From Massilia sp. IC2-278 (GTDB taxonomy: Bacteria; Pseudomonadota; Gammaproteobacteria; Burkholderiales; Burkholderiaceae_D), in contig NZ_JAJFES010000005.1 of assembly GCF_020708045.1 (NCBI RefSeq), positions 214,538-278,537 on the forward strand: 64,000 bases of DNA, written 5' to 3'. How positions within the stretch are numbered: position 1 is the stretch's first letter; every line of letters begins with the position of its first letter. Below are positions 34,130-43,874 of the stretch, one piece after another. Under the pieces are notes generated by a model. The model had not been told where the DNA came from. It searched no databases and saw only the letters and a program-made list of their open reading frames with translations. A program made the translations under genes and the position numbers.

Positions 34130-34200
34130 TTGCTTGGGTTGAGTTGTCCTGTGCTTGAGGACGTGGGGCTGTTGCCTGTTGGGTTATCGGTATTCATGAT

Positions 34201-34230
34201 CCGCGTGGGCACGGGGTGCCCACCCTACGG
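34201..34230 (-). repeat. REP-like palindromic repeat, B1
   Basis: Same unit as at 26546 in reverse orientation. It forms an inverted pair with 34342-34371, and the flanking 'catgatc' is part of the inverted symmetry. It lies in the gene-poor stretch 34130-34600 between ilvA and queF. Confidence 0.75.
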
Positions 34231-34326
34231 TCACCGTTATTGGCGAGTTCATACAGGAACCATCACGGCTAACGGCGAGTTCATACAGGAACCGTCACCG
34301 TTAACGGCGAGATCATATGGAACCCG
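34229..34326 (+). repeat. 32-bp tandem repeat (about 2.6 copies)
   Basis: Units beginning ggcgagttcatacaggaacc at 34242 and 34274 are 32 bases long and differ at a few positions. A third, shortened unit starts at 34306, and the tail of a preceding unit is seen at 34229. The array sits between the two REP copies B1 and B2. Confidence 0.75.
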
Positions 34327-34341
34327 AATACGCGACGTATC

Positions 34342-34371
34342 CCGTACGGTGGGCACCCCGTGCCCACGCGG
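34342..34371 (+). repeat. REP-like palindromic repeat, B2 (inverted partner)
   Basis: Forward copy of the REP unit, 111 bases after B1. The remaining ~230 bases up to queF contain no recognisable element. Confidence 0.75.
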
Positions 34372-34600
34372 ATCATGCACGCGGATAACAGCACAGGCAA
34401 CAGCCCCATTACCGCCCGCATTCCCTCTCATTCCCCCGCCAACGCGACACCATCCGCCCCCATCCCCGCCCAACCGAATCGCCCACCGATCAGCAGAAAG
34501 GTGTACGATACGCCGCTTTGCCGCCGCCGGGCCGGCAACCATTCGCGCAAGCAACATGTCACTCGACCAACGCGCAGCACCGGCCCCTCGAGACCAGATC

Positions 34601-35431
34601 ATGACCAATACTCCCGATCAATCGCCACTTGGCAAATCCTCCGCCTACCAGACCGAATACGCGCCGGAATTGCTGTTCCCGATCCCGCGCCAGCAAAAGC
34701 GCGACGAGCTCGCCATTACCGGCACCCTGCCCTTCTTCGGCATGGACATCTGGAACGCCTATGAATTGTCGTGGCTGAACATGCGCGGCAAGCCGCAGGT
34801 GGCGATTGCCACCGTCAGCGCGCCGGCCGACTCGCCGAACATCGTCGAATCGAAGTCGTTCAAGCTGTACCTGAATTCCTTCAACCAGACCCGCGTGGCC
34901 GGCCCCGACGCCCTGCTTGCCCTGCTGCGCGAAGACCTGTCGAACGCCTTTGGCGCCCCGGTCCACATCACCCTTACCGAAGCAGAAAACTTCGGCAAGC
35001 TCAAGATGGGCGAACTCGACGGCCTGCTGCTGGACCGCCTCGACATCGACATCGACGCCTATTCGCCGGCGCCGGAACTGCTCAAGGCCAACTTCGACGA
35101 AGCCCCGGTCGAGGAAACCCTGGTCTCGCACCTGCTGAAATCGAATTGCCTGGTCACCGGCCAGCCGGACTGGGGCAGCGTGCAGATCCAGTACGCCGGT
35201 CCGCAGATCGACCAGGAAGGCTTGCTGCGCTACCTGATCGGCTTCCGCGAGCACAACGAATTCCACGAGCAATGTGTCGAACGCATCTTCATGGACGTGC
35301 TGCGCCAGTGCAAGCCGAGCAAGCTGTCGGTGTATGCGCGCTATACGCGCCGCGGCGGCCTCGACATCAACCCCTGGCGTGCGAATTTCAGCACGGGCCG
35401 TCCGCATAATCTGCGTGGCGCGCGCCAGTAA
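34601..35431 (+). CDS. queF: NADPH-dependent 7-cyano-7-deazaguanine reductase
   Basis: A 276-residue tunnelling-fold enzyme that reduces preQ0 to preQ1 in queuosine biosynthesis. It is the long, E. coli-like QueF form. Visible marks are the QueF motif '[16 protein letters not shown]', catalytic Cys183 in '[12 protein letters not shown]' and the substrate glutamate region '[11 protein letters not shown]'. ATG 34601 gives the expected N-terminus (about 280 residues in E. coli); an in-frame ATG at 34556 would add 15 residues. It is flanked by repeats and a spacer, so it is probably transcribed alone. Confidence 0.95.
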   Translation: MTNTPDQSPLGKSSAYQTEYAPELLFPIPRQQKRDELAITGTLPFFGMDIWNAYELSWLNMRGKPQVAIATVSAPADSPNIVESKSFKLYLNSFNQTRVAGPDALLALLREDLSNAFGAPVHITLTEAENFGKLKMGELDGLLLDRLDIDIDAYSPAPELLKANFDEAPVEETLVSHLLKSNCLVTGQPDWGSVQIQYAGPQIDQEGLLRYLIGFREHNEFHEQCVERIFMDVLRQCKPSKLSVYARYTRRGGLDINPWRANFSTGRPHNLRGARQ

Positions 35432-35685
35432 CACTGTCGGTTTCAAACCACAGGGCGCGACCGAAAAACAACAGCACAAGTAACCCTGCGGTTTTCCGGG
35501 ATCGTCCCCAGATACGGGTAAAAGATGGTGAAACGTGGCGCATGCCCCGCTTTCACCCACGGGATCGGGTTTTTCGTTGCGGAAATTGCGTAGGCCCTTG
35601 CGAAAGCGCAAATCGTCTGTTGCTACTGCCTGCCAAGGGGTCGAATCCATCCTCTGACAGGGGTAGGATACCGACGCGAAATCGA

Positions 35686-35714
35686 ATCACACGGCCGTTA
35701 AAGCGGCCTATAAT
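35686..35714 (+). promoter_or_regulatory. Probable ptsN promoter
   Basis: ATCACA (35686-35691) and a perfect TATAAT (35709-35714) with a 17-base spacer lie about 60 bases before the ptsN ATG. In the gap 35432-35776 I also see a weak hairpin (ggtgaaa/tttcacc near 35530-35555) followed by ggg-ttttt near 35567, a possible queF terminator, and nothing else. Confidence 0.5.
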
Positions 35715-35776
35715 TCTGCACCGCAAGTTGCCCGCACAATCCACCCTGCTTTGTGCCGCACCACCAGAAGCGTGTT

Positions 35777-36259
35777 ATGACCAACCTTAGCAAAATTCTT
35801 TCGCTTGAAAACGTCCAGCTCGACATCGAAGTGTCGAGCAAAAAACGCGCTTTCGAGCAGGCCGGCCTGATCTTCGAAAACAACTGCGGCATTGCGCGCT
35901 CGACCGTGACGGACAATCTGTTCGCGCGCGAGCGCCTCGGCTCCACCGGCCTCGGCCATGGTGTGGCCGTGCCCCACGGCCGCGTGAAAGGCAGCAAGAG
36001 CCTGAAGAACCCGATCGCCGCCTTTGTCCGCCTGGCTTCGCCGATTCCCTTCGAGTCGCCGGACGGCCGCCCGGTCAGCCTGCTGTTCTTCCTCCTGATC
36101 CCGGACCACGTGACCCAGCAGCACCTGGAAATCCTGTCCGAGATCGCGGAACTGTTCTCGGACGAGGCAATCCGTACCGCCCTGGCCAGCGATCCCGACC
36201 CGCGTTCAGTGCACGAACGAATTATCAACTGGCAACCAAGCTTGCAGGCACTGGGTTAA
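35777..36259 (+). CDS. ptsN: Nitrogen-PTS enzyme IIA
   Basis: A 160-residue EIIA-Ntr protein. Phosphoryl-acceptor His67 lies in 'GHGVAVPHGRVKG', the diagnostic EIIA-Ntr motif. It is a regulatory phosphocarrier acting on potassium and nitrogen physiology rather than sugar uptake. ATG 35777 gives the usual start. It leads the ptsN-hprK-rapZ operon. In related genomes hpf and rpoN usually precede it on the same strand; here they lie on the opposite strand about 5 kb away. Confidence 0.95.
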   Translation: MTNLSKILSLENVQLDIEVSSKKRAFEQAGLIFENNCGIARSTVTDNLFARERLGSTGLGHGVAVPHGRVKGSKSLKNPIAAFVRLASPIPFESPDGRPVSLLFFLLIPDHVTQQHLEILSEIAELFSDEAIRTALASDPDPRSVHERIINWQPSLQALG

Positions 36260-36262
36260 ACT

Positions 36263-36283
36263 GAGGGGGTCCTTTTCCCCCTC
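36263..36283 (+). other. Hairpin between ptsN and hprK
   Basis: gaggggg (36263-36269) pairs perfectly with ccccctc (36277-36283) over a 7-base loop, in the 35-base gap before hprK. There is no T-run, so it is more likely a processing or translation-modulating stem than a terminator. Confidence 0.4.
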
Positions 36284-36294
36284 GATTACTCGCC

Positions 36295-37230
36295 ATGTTG
36301 CAGACTCCGCTCACCATCCAAAGGCTGTACGACGATAACCGCGACAGCCTGCAACTCGGCTGGTTCGCCGGCTTTCCCGGCGGCGAGCGGCTGATTTCCG
36401 GCGACGTGGCCTCGGCCGCCGACCAGGTCGGCCACCTGAATCTGATTCACCCGGGCCGCATCCAGGTGTTCGGCCACCAGGAACTGAACTACTACCACCG
36501 CCTGAAGTCCAGCTCGCGCACCCACGTGATCGGCGAGCTGATCGGTGGCGGCCCGCCGGCGCTGATCATCGCGCAGGGCCTGGAAACCCCGCCCGACATC
36601 CTCGCCATCTGCGACGAGCAAAACATCCCGCTCTTTTCCACGCCGCTGCCGGCAGCCCAGGTGATCGACTTCCTGCGCGTCTATTTGTCCAAGAAACTGG
36701 CCCAGCGCGTGATCATGCATGGCGTCTTCATGGACGTGCTCGGCGTGGGCGTCTTGATTACCGGCGATTCCGGCCTGGGCAAGAGCGAGCTGGGCCTGGA
36801 ACTGATTTCGCGTTCGCATGGCCTGGTCGCCGACGATGCCGTGGAATTTTCGCGCATCGCCCCGAACATGATCGAAGGCCGCTGTCCGCCGCTGCTGCAG
36901 AATTTGCTGGAAGTGCGCGGCCTCGGCCTGCTCGACATCAAGGCCATCTTCGGCGAGACCGCGGTGCGCCGCAAGATGCGCTTGAAGCTCATCGTGCACC
37001 TGGTCAAGCGCGGTGTGCTCGACGAGGAAGTCGAGCGCCTGCCCTTCCACTTCCCGACCGAAGAGGTGCTGGGCCTGCCGATCCGCAAGGTCGTGATTCC
37101 CGTGGCGGCCGGCCGCAACATCGCGGTGCTGCTGGAAGCGGCCGTGCGCAACACCATCCTGCAACTGCGCGGTATCGACACCCTGCAGGAATTCATGGAA
37201 CGCCAGCGCCAGGCCATGAGCGGCGATTGA
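36295..37230 (+). CDS. hprK: HPr kinase/phosphorylase
   Basis: A 311-residue bifunctional enzyme that phosphorylates and dephosphorylates HPr on serine. The N-terminal domain (1-~130) is followed by the kinase domain with Walker A 'GDSGLGKSE' near residue 157 and the HprK signature region '[15 protein letters not shown]' near 206. In betaproteobacteria it belongs to an incomplete, regulatory PTS together with PtsN. It is second in the operon, 35 bases after ptsN. Confidence 0.95.
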   Translation: MLQTPLTIQRLYDDNRDSLQLGWFAGFPGGERLISGDVASAADQVGHLNLIHPGRIQVFGHQELNYYHRLKSSSRTHVIGELIGGGPPALIIAQGLETPPDILAICDEQNIPLFSTPLPAAQVIDFLRVYLSKKLAQRVIMHGVFMDVLGVGVLITGDSGLGKSELGLELISRSHGLVADDAVEFSRIAPNMIEGRCPPLLQNLLEVRGLGLLDIKAIFGETAVRRKMRLKLIVHLVKRGVLDEEVERLPFHFPTEEVLGLPIRKVVIPVAAGRNIAVLLEAAVRNTILQLRGIDTLQEFMERQRQAMSGD

Positions 37231-37366
37231 GGCCGGCGCACACATCGCAAGACAAACGCAAGGGAAACACGCCCGAACGCGCGCGATTCTCTCGTATGTA
37301 CGCCGAACCCCGACATTTCGCCCGGCGTCAGACGACAAGCCGGTACTGTTGCGGTATCATCGCGCC

Positions 37367-38230
37367 ATGCACATCGTACTCATTACCGGCATTTCCGGCT
37401 CGGGCAAATCGGTTGCCCTGAACGTCCTCGAAGACGCGGGTTACTACTGCGTCGACAACCTGCCGCCGGCCCTGCTGCCGCAGCTGGTGAGAACGGTCGA
37501 TGCCGAGCGCACCGCCAAGCTGGCGGTCGCCGTCGATGCGCGCAGCGCCGAGTCGCTGGCTGAACTGCCGATCAGCGTGCGTTCGCTGAAGGAAGAAGGC
37601 CACGAGGTCAAGGTGATGTTCCTGACTGCCAGCACCCACTCGCTGGTGGCGCGCTTTTCCGAAACCCGGCGCAGCCACCCGCTGTCGCACCAGCTGCGCC
37701 CGGGCGAGAATCCGGCTTCGCGCCGCACCCTGATCGAATGCATCGCCGAAGAACGCGAGCGCCTGGCGCCGATCGAGCAGCTCGGCCACGTGATCGATAC
37801 TTCGGAAGCGTCGGCGAATAAACTGCGCGCCTGGATCAAGGAACTGGCCGAGGTCAAGCATGCGCCGCTGACCCTGTTCTTCGAATCGTTTGCCTTCAAG
37901 GTCGGCGTGCCGCTGGACGCCGATTTCGTGTTCGACGTGCGCGCGATTCCGAATCCCTACTACGACATCGCACTGCGTCCGCTGACCGGCAAGGACGCGC
38001 CGGTGATCGCCTTCCTCGACGCTCAGCCCAGCGCCACCGAGATGCTGGAAGACATCCGCGCCTTCGTCGAAAAATGGCTGCCCTCGTTCAAGACCGACAA
38101 CCGCAGCTACCTGACGGTGGCGGTCGGCTGCACCGGCGGCCAGCACCGCTCGGTGTACATGGCCGAGCGCCTTGCCGCCTATTTCGGCGACACCGAGCGC
38201 GTAGTGCTGCGCCACCGCGAGCAGTCGTAA
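37367..38230 (+). CDS. rapZ: RNase adapter / nucleotide-binding protein RapZ
   Basis: A 287-residue P-loop protein with Walker A 'GISGSGKS' at residues 8-15 and the RapZ C-terminal domain ('[18 protein letters not shown]'). In enterics it controls glucosamine-6-phosphate synthase through a small RNA; in betaproteobacteria it is conserved next to hprK and ptsN with a less clear target. ATG 37367 puts the P-loop at its normal place. The 136-base gap to hprK shows no clear promoter. Confidence 0.94.
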   Translation: MHIVLITGISGSGKSVALNVLEDAGYYCVDNLPPALLPQLVRTVDAERTAKLAVAVDARSAESLAELPISVRSLKEEGHEVKVMFLTASTHSLVARFSETRRSHPLSHQLRPGENPASRRTLIECIAEERERLAPIEQLGHVIDTSEASANKLRAWIKELAEVKHAPLTLFFESFAFKVGVPLDADFVFDVRAIPNPYYDIALRPLTGKDAPVIAFLDAQPSATEMLEDIRAFVEKWLPSFKTDNRSYLTVAVGCTGGQHRSVYMAERLAAYFGDTERVVLRHREQS

Positions 38231-38251
38231 ACGGAAAAACCCGTACAGCGT

Positions 38252-38285
38252 CGTAGGGTGGGTACTCGTACCCACCATTGCCGCG
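38252..38285 (+). repeat. REP-like palindromic repeat, C (single)
   Basis: A diverged member, cgtagggtgggtactcgtacccacc...ccgcg, between the convergent ends of rapZ and the aminoglycoside phosphotransferase gene. It may act as a bidirectional terminator hairpin. Confidence 0.6.
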
Positions 38286-38291
38286 TTGGCC

Positions 38292-39062
38292 CTAGAAGAA
38301 CTCGTCCAGGGAGCGATAAAACGCCACCTTGCCCGCATCGACCTGCATACCGTAGCAGTCCAGGAAAGGCTGCACCCACTCCTCCCCCAACTCTTCTGCA
38401 ATATCGCGCGTGGCCAGCGCCAGGTCCTGGTGCCGGTCCGCCACGCCCAGGCGTCCGCAATCGATGAAGCCCGTGAACACGCCATCGTCGGCCATCAGGT
38501 TCGGCAAACAGGCGTCGCCATGCGTCACGACCAGGTCTTCCTGCACAGGCTGCATTGCCTTCAACCGCGCGAACAGTTCCTCGACCGGCAGACCTGCGTT
38601 TTCCTCATCCAGGTCATCCTCGTCGACCAGCCCCGCTTCCATGCGCGCGCGGGCACGCTCGATGCGCAGGCTTGCGCGGTGATCGAAGGGGCAGCCGGCA
38701 ATATCCAGGCCGTGCAGGCGGCGCAAGGCATCGGCCATGATGGCAACGGTTGCCGCAGGATCGAGCCCGCTGGAGAGCAGGTCGCGGCCAGGCACGGCCG
38801 CAAGCAGCAGCCAGCCGGCGCCCGCGTTCTGCGCCGTGTCGAGCACCTGCGCACACGGCGTGCCGCTGGCAGCCAGCCAGCGCAGGCGCGCGGCTTCGTC
38901 GATCAGTTCGGACAAGGGACCGGCGGGTTCGGTCTTCAGGAACAAGGCAGGCGCACCGGGCGTATCAAGACGATACACGCGCGCCTCCGAACAGCCGATC
39001 GTTTGCGGCGAAGGCAGGTAGCTGTGCAAGCGTTCGCGCCAGTGCGCAGGCAAATCGTTCAT
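38292..39062 (-). CDS. Aminoglycoside 3'-phosphotransferase, APH(3') family
   Basis: A 256-residue kinase with all family landmarks: K43 in 'ALFLKTE', the catalytic loop '[12 protein letters not shown]' (Asp183), the metal ligand in '[23 protein letters not shown]' (Asp201) and the C-terminal 'LDEFF'. It would phosphorylate the 3'-hydroxyl of kanamycin/neomycin-type aminoglycosides and give resistance. No transposase, integron or resistance cluster surrounds it and its GC matches the chromosome, so it looks like an intrinsic chromosomal gene. Activity and expression are not shown by sequence alone. Confidence 0.9.
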   Translation of the reverse strand: MNDLPAHWRERLHSYLPSPQTIGCSEARVYRLDTPGAPALFLKTEPAGPLSELIDEAARLRWLAASGTPCAQVLDTAQNAGAGWLLLAAVPGRDLLSSGLDPAATVAIMADALRRLHGLDIAGCPFDHRASLRIERARARMEAGLVDEDDLDEENAGLPVEELFARLKAMQPVQEDLVVTHGDACLPNLMADDGVFTGFIDCGRLGVADRHQDLALATRDIAEELGEEWVQPFLDCYGMQVDAGKVAFYRSLDEFF

Positions 39063-39136
39063 ATGTCAGTCCCGATAAAAGCGTGCTGCTGCGCGCGATA
39101 CAGACAATGAACAGACAGGTGCGCGCCGTCTGTTCG

Positions 39137-39436
39137 TCAAGCGCTCAGGTGTTCGCTGCCAGCCACGAACAAGACATCCCGGGCGCGGATGTCGATGACG
39201 TCGCCAGACTGCATGTCGATTTCGTAGTGGCCCGGTCCCGGCTGGCGCAAGGCATTGATCGATACTGCCGGCCCCCACGGCTGCGTACGAGGCAAGGTCA
39301 CATGCGACACCGCGGAAAACCGGAGGGTGCAGTGTCCCAGCGTGCCGTGCGCGATATCGATGACGCACATGCCATCCTTCCAGTCGACATGCACGGCAAT
39401 CAGCCTTGCGTCATGCAGGTCCGGACCGTCCGTCAT
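39137..39436 (-). CDS. Hypothetical small protein
   Basis: A 99-residue protein (start at 39436; an alternative ATG at 39454 adds six residues). It is beta-rich and hydrophilic, with 'DARLIAVHVDWKDGMCVIDIAHG', 'FSAVSHVTLPR' and 'GHYEIDMQSGDVIDIRARDV', resembling a small barrel. It lies 26 bases after the CDCCG-containing gene and probably shares its transcript. I do not recognise the family. Confidence 0.55.
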   Translation of the reverse strand: MTDGPDLHDARLIAVHVDWKDGMCVIDIAHGTLGHCTLRFSAVSHVTLPRTQPWGPAVSINALRQPGPGHYEIDMQSGDVIDIRARDVLFVAGSEHLSA

Positions 39437-39462
39437 ATTCGCGCACGGGACCATGGCTGCTA

Positions 39463-39918
39463 TCAGGCCGGATGCGCGAGATCGTCCAGCGCACGAATGT
39501 CCGCGATGCGCGGCTCCGTCAACCAGAGCGCATCGACCAGCGCAAATGCTTCCTGCGCCAGCGGCGTGCCGATCACTTCCTCGCGTTCGAGCGCCCGATC
39601 GCACAGGTTCCGGTTGTCGGCAGGCCGGCCTTTGCCGCTGACCACCATGAAGAAGCCGCCACCCGGCCGTGGATGGTAGGACAGCGAGACCAGCACGCGG
39701 TCTTGCGGACCGGTGCCATCGCCCCAGAGACCGATGATCAGGTCGAAGTCCGGCGTGTGCTGCGGCTGGCCGACGGTCCAGCGCACGAAATAGGCCGCCC
39801 TGGCGCCCTCCCCATCGGACAGGCCGCCCGAGATGGAGCGGGTCCGGTTGCCGCAGCAGTCGCAATGGCCGCCGGATTCGTTCCAGCATTCGGCCTGCAC
39901 GGTAGCGTGTTCAGTCAT
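39463..39918 (-). CDS. Hypothetical protein with N-terminal Cys cluster
   Basis: A 151-residue soluble protein. Residues 11-28 contain C-x7-CDCCGNRTR, a likely zinc-binding knuckle, followed by 'ARAAYFVRWTVGQPQH', 'DFDLIIGLWGDGTGPQDRVLVSLSYHP' and 'FALVDALWLTEPRIADIRALDDL'. It is co-oriented with the small gene at 39137. The sequence looks like a real conserved protein rather than a spurious frame, but I cannot name a family. Confidence 0.65.
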   Translation of the reverse strand: MTEHATVQAECWNESGGHCDCCGNRTRSISGGLSDGEGARAAYFVRWTVGQPQHTPDFDLIIGLWGDGTGPQDRVLVSLSYHPRPGGGFFMVVSGKGRPADNRNLCDRALEREEVIGTPLAQEAFALVDALWLTEPRIADIRALDDLAHPA

Positions 39919-39954
39919 CGGGCTGCTCCAGGGTCGCGGGTTGACGGCAAGCGT

Positions 39955-41040
39955 TCAATCCAGGTGCCGCAGCGGATGCGCATACGCCGGCCACACCGGC
40001 GCGAAGAAACCCTCCACTATCTGCGTCGTGACTTCTTCGAGCGATGCCGGCTTCCACTGCGGCGCATTGTCCTTGTCGATTACCAGCGCGCGCACGCCTT
40101 CCAGCACTTCGCCGTGTTCGAAGTTACGGCGCACCAGCGAACGCTCCATGCGCAGGCAATCGGCCACGCTCATGGCCGCGCCGCGCACCAGCATCTCGCG
40201 CGTCACGCACATCATCAGCGGCGAGCGCTGGCGCATCGCCTTCAGGGCCTTTTGCGCGAAGGGATGCTCGTCACGTTCCAGCGATGCCATGATGGCCGCC
40301 ACGGAAGCCGCGCCGAAGTGGGCGTCGATGGTGGCGCGCTGGGCCTGCAGTTCGCTGGCGCCGATGTCGCCCGCAAAGCCGGCGGCAAACGCGCGGATCG
40401 CATCGGCCAGCTGCGCACCCGGCGTCGCATCGATCAATTCATGCAGGGCCTGCAACTGCGCACCCGGCACGTACACGTCGGCCAGCCCGACATACAGCGC
40501 GTCGGCCGCACCGACCGTCAGCCCGGTCAGGCCAAGATAGTTGCCCAGCTGCCCAGGCGCATGCGACAGGAAGTGACTGCCGCCCACGTCCGGGAACAAA
40601 CCGATGTTCACTTCCGGCATCGCCATTTTCGTGCGGTCGGTGACGATGCGCAGGCCGGTGTCCGGACCGCCCTGGGCGATGCCCATGCCGCCGCCCATCA
40701 CCACGCCATCCATGATCGAGATATACGGTTTCGGGTAGAAGTGGATCAGGTGGTTCAGCGCGTATTCTTCGGTGAAGAAGTCTTCCAGCAGCGCGCTGCC
40801 GCCAGTCGGCGTGGCATGTCCGGCTTCGTGGAAGAAGCGGATGTCGCCGCCCGCGCACAGGGCCTTTTCGCTGCTGCTGGTGATGACCACAGCATCGACC
40901 GACGCATCGTCGCGCCAGGCCAGCAGGGTCTCGGTCAGGCGCCGCACCATGTCCAGCGATAGGGAGTTCAAGGCCTTCGGGCGATCAAGGGTAATCGTAC
41001 CGGTGCCGTTGGTAATGCGGGTCTGGACGTGGTCGCTCAT
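39955..41040 (-). CDS. Enoyl-CoA hydratase/isomerase family; probable 3-hydroxyisobutyryl-CoA hydrolase
   Basis: A 361-residue crotonase-fold enzyme. The oxyanion-hole segments 'KALCAGGDIRFFHE' and 'GVVMGGGMGIAQGG' and the catalytic region 'MPEVNIGLFPDVGGSHFLS' are those of the HIBYL-CoA hydrolase subgroup, which is longer than ordinary hydratases. It would act in valine degradation. No other valine-pathway genes are nearby, so the substrate is inferred from family. ATG 41040 was chosen over an upstream in-frame codon at 41067. Confidence 0.85.
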   Translation of the reverse strand: MSDHVQTRITNGTGTITLDRPKALNSLSLDMVRRLTETLLAWRDDASVDAVVITSSSEKALCAGGDIRFFHEAGHATPTGGSALLEDFFTEEYALNHLIHFYPKPYISIMDGVVMGGGMGIAQGGPDTGLRIVTDRTKMAMPEVNIGLFPDVGGSHFLSHAPGQLGNYLGLTGLTVGAADALYVGLADVYVPGAQLQALHELIDATPGAQLADAIRAFAAGFAGDIGASELQAQRATIDAHFGAASVAAIMASLERDEHPFAQKALKAMRQRSPLMMCVTREMLVRGAAMSVADCLRMERSLVRRNFEHGEVLEGVRALVIDKDNAPQWKPASLEEVTTQIVEGFFAPVWPAYAHPLRHLD

Positions 41041-41127
41041 GGTCGAAAATAGTGGCAGAAAAAACATGCATTCTACCGAAGACCTGCGGCCGCGGGGTAT
41101 TGACGAGAGAGGGGTGGAAAATGAAAA

Positions 41128-41146
41128 GGGCGCCCGGCGGGCGCCC
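41128..41146 (-). terminator. Rho-independent terminator of the rpoN-hpf operon
   Basis: An eight-base perfect GC stem, gggcgccc/gggcgccc, with loop ggc. On the minus strand it is followed by TTTT, 27 bases after the hpf stop. Confidence 0.8.
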
Positions 41147-41172
41147 TCGTTCAGACGGTGCTTGCCGGCCTG

Positions 41173-41526
41173 TCAGGCTGCGGCTGCCTCTCCGCCTTCA
41201 GGGAGACGCTTGAGTGCGTCGCGACTATGACTCTTGAGCATGTCCTTGTACTTCATCACTTGCCGGTCCAGCCTGTCCATCAACAGATCGATCGCAGCGT
41301 ACAAATCTTGCGCCACACTTTCCACGTGCACGGTCTTGCCAGAGACGCGCAAGTTGATCTCGGCCTTCTGCCTTTTTTCTTTTTCGGTGAGATTGTCGAT
41401 CGCGAGGATCACGTGGGAATCGATCACTTGATCGAAGTGGCGGGTAATGCGCTCAAGCTTGCTTTGTACGTATTCACGAATGGCGGGAGTAACGTCGAGG
41501 TGGTGACCGCTGATAGTGAGATTCAT
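41173..41526 (-). CDS. hpf: Short-form ribosome hibernation promoting factor
   Basis: A 117-residue HPF/YfiA-family protein ('[27 protein letters not shown]', '[34 protein letters not shown]'). It binds the 30S subunit and promotes inactive ribosome dimers in stationary phase. The strong AAAGGAG ribosome binding site fixes the start at 41526. It is the last gene of the kds-lpt-rpoN block, 61 bases after rpoN and before a clear terminator. Confidence 0.95.
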   Translation of the reverse strand: MNLTISGHHLDVTPAIREYVQSKLERITRHFDQVIDSHVILAIDNLTEKEKRQKAEINLRVSGKTVHVESVAQDLYAAIDLLMDRLDRQVMKYKDMLKSHSRDALKRLPEGGEAAAA

Positions 41527-41587
41527 ACACACTCCTTTGAAGAGGTGGCGGCTGCCGCGCCGCGCAAGGAACGCGTGGGCGCCGCCG

Positions 41588-43063
41588 TTACAAGGATTTG
41601 CGGAGACTGACTGGAGGAATTTTCAGTGCCTCACGGTATTTGGCAACCGTGCGGCGTGCGATGACCATTCCTTGTTCACCGAGCATTTCCGCGATCTTGC
41701 TGTCGGATAATGGGTTCCTGGGGTCTTCTGCTCCTGTCAGTTGCGCGATGAGAGCCCGGATCGCCGTCGAAGATGCTTCGCCCCCCGCTTCGGTGGCGAC
41801 GTGGCTTCCGAAGAAATACTTCAGCTCAAACATGCCGTGCGGGGTCAGCATGAATTTCTGCGTGGTTACGCGAGAGATTGTGCTCTCGTGTAGGCCTAGT
41901 GTATCAGCTATCTCGCGAAGCACAAGGGGCCGCATGGCAACCGCGCCATGGCTGAAAAAGTTGCGCTGGCGCTCCACGATTGCTTCGGAAACACGCAGGA
42001 TGGTATCGAAGCGCTGGCGCATGTTCTTGATCAGCCACTTCGCTTCCTGCAGCTGCGCGCTCATCTGCCCTTCGCCTTTCCCGCCCTTGAGCAGGGCCGC
42101 GTACATGTGGTTCACGCGCAGGCGCGGCATCACTTCGTGGTTCAGGGTCACGCCCCAGCCGCTCTTCGTTTTCCGGACAATAACGTCCGGAACCACGTAG
42201 TCCGAGGTGCTCGATGCGAACGCGGCGCCGGGATGCGGATTGCACTGGCGGATCACGGCCTGCGCTTCGCGCAGGTCTTCGTCGTCGCAGTCGAGCGCCT
42301 TTTTCAGCTTGTTGAATTCGCGCTGGGCGAACCAGGTCAAATACCCTTCGACGATCTTCAGCGCGGTGCGCCGCGTCACCAGCGGCACACCCGGCATGCG
42401 GCGGATCTGCAGGGCCAGGCATTCGGCCGCGCTGCGCGCCCCCACGCCCACCGGATCGAGACTCTGGATGAGCGCCAGTGCGCAGCGCAGTTCGTCCATC
42501 TCGACCTCGAGTTCCTGCGGCAGGCGCGCGTGGATCTCGTCGAGCTGTTCTTCCAGGTAGCCGTTGTCGTCGATGGCGTCGATCACCAGCTCGGCCAGCG
42601 CGCGGTCGCGCACATTCAGGTTCGTCACGCGCACCTGTTCCGACAGGTGTTCGCGCAGCGTCACGCCGCCGGCTTCCAGCTGCGGGCGGCCGTCTTCGTC
42701 TTCGCCGTTGCCCGAGGCGCGGCCGGTGTCGCCCCAATCCGCATCGGACTCGCCGTGTTCATGGTCGCCGCCGCCGTCGAGTCCTTCGGGTGCGTCGGCG
42801 CTGGCCGGCGCACCCGCTTCGTTCGATGGCGCGGCCGGCGCTTCGCCCTGTGCCGGCGCGCTGTTGATGGCGCCGTCGGCCAGCAGGCGCACCGACCGGT
42901 CGAGCGGATCGTCGAGCCGCTCCAGCAAGGGATTGTCGGATAGGATCTGCTCGATTTCCTGGTGCAGTTCGAGCGTGGACAGCTGCAGCAGGCGGATCGA
43001 TTGCTGGAGCTGCGGCGTCAGGGCCAGGTGCTGCGATGTCCGGAGTTGCAGGGATTGTTTCAT
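41588..43063 (-). CDS. rpoN: RNA polymerase sigma-54 factor
   Basis: A 491-residue sigma-54. It has the Gln/Leu-rich region I ('[23 protein letters not shown]'), an acidic region II of low complexity (about 60-130), the core-binding and HTH regions, and the RpoN box '[10 protein letters not shown]' near the C-terminus that reads the -24 element. It serves activator-dependent promoters. It lies 46 bases after lptB, the classic arrangement. Confidence 0.97.
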   Translation of the reverse strand: MKQSLQLRTSQHLALTPQLQQSIRLLQLSTLELHQEIEQILSDNPLLERLDDPLDRSVRLLADGAINSAPAQGEAPAAPSNEAGAPASADAPEGLDGGGDHEHGESDADWGDTGRASGNGEDEDGRPQLEAGGVTLREHLSEQVRVTNLNVRDRALAELVIDAIDDNGYLEEQLDEIHARLPQELEVEMDELRCALALIQSLDPVGVGARSAAECLALQIRRMPGVPLVTRRTALKIVEGYLTWFAQREFNKLKKALDCDDEDLREAQAVIRQCNPHPGAAFASSTSDYVVPDVIVRKTKSGWGVTLNHEVMPRLRVNHMYAALLKGGKGEGQMSAQLQEAKWLIKNMRQRFDTILRVSEAIVERQRNFFSHGAVAMRPLVLREIADTLGLHESTISRVTTQKFMLTPHGMFELKYFFGSHVATEAGGEASSTAIRALIAQLTGAEDPRNPLSDSKIAEMLGEQGMVIARRTVAKYREALKIPPVSLRKSL

Positions 43064-43109
43064 CGATTCTTACTGTTCAACTGCGGTTCAAAGCGGTGTC
43101 GTTACGCGA

Positions 43110-43874
43110 TTACATGCGGAAGTGCTCGCCCAGGTAGACGCGGCGCACCGACTCGTCGGCGATGATGTCGTCGGGGCGGCCCGAGGCCAGCACGGCGCCC
43201 TGGTTGATGATGTAGGCGCGGTCGCAGATACCGAGGGTTTCGCGCACGTTGTGGTCGGTGATCAGGACCCCGATGCCGCGCTCCTTCAGGAAGCGCACGA
43301 TGCGCTGGATCTCGATCACGGCGATCGGGTCGACGCCGGCAAACGGTTCGTCGAGCAGCACGAAACGCGGATTGGTGGCCAGCGCGCGCGCGATCTCCAC
43401 GCGGCGCCGTTCGCCGCCCGACAGCGACAGCGCCGGGTTCTCGCGCAGCTTCTCGATCTGCAGTTCGGCCAGCAGCGAATCGAGGCGCTCGTTGATGGCG
43501 TCCTTCGAGAGCGGCTTGCCGTCGTCGTTGCGCTGCAGTTCCAGCACGGCGCGGATGTTGTCCTCGACCGTCAGCTTGCGGAACACCGAGGCTTCCTGCG
43601 GCAGGTACGACAGGCCCAGCACCGCGCGCCGGTGGATCGGCAGGCTGGAGATGTCGGTGCCGTTGATCTCAATGGCGCCGGCATCCGACGGCACCAGGCC
43701 GACGATCATGTAAAACGAGGTGGTCTTGCCGGCGCCGTTCGGGCCGAGCAGGCCGACGACCTCGCCGCAGCCCACTTCCAGCGACACGTCGCGCACCACC
43801 AGGCGCTTGCCGTAACTTTTCTGCAGCCCCCGCACGACCAGGGTGCTGCCTGCGCTTGCTCCCATCATGCTCAT
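43110..43874 (-). CDS. lptB: LPS export ABC transporter ATP-binding protein
   Basis: A 254-residue ABC ATPase with Walker A 'GPNGAGKTT' near residue 44, signature '[15 protein letters not shown]' and Walker B '[13 protein letters not shown]', plus the LptB-typical '[16 protein letters not shown]'. It powers LPS extraction from the inner membrane with LptF/LptG, which are not in this window. Its start overlaps the lptA stop by four bases. Confidence 0.97.
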   Translation of the reverse strand: MSMMGASAGSTLVVRGLQKSYGKRLVVRDVSLEVGCGEVVGLLGPNGAGKTTSFYMIVGLVPSDAGAIEINGTDISSLPIHRRAVLGLSYLPQEASVFRKLTVEDNIRAVLELQRNDDGKPLSKDAINERLDSLLAELQIEKLRENPALSLSGGERRRVEIARALATNPRFVLLDEPFAGVDPIAVIEIQRIVRFLKERGIGVLITDHNVRETLGICDRAYIINQGAVLASGRPDDIIADESVRRVYLGEHFRM

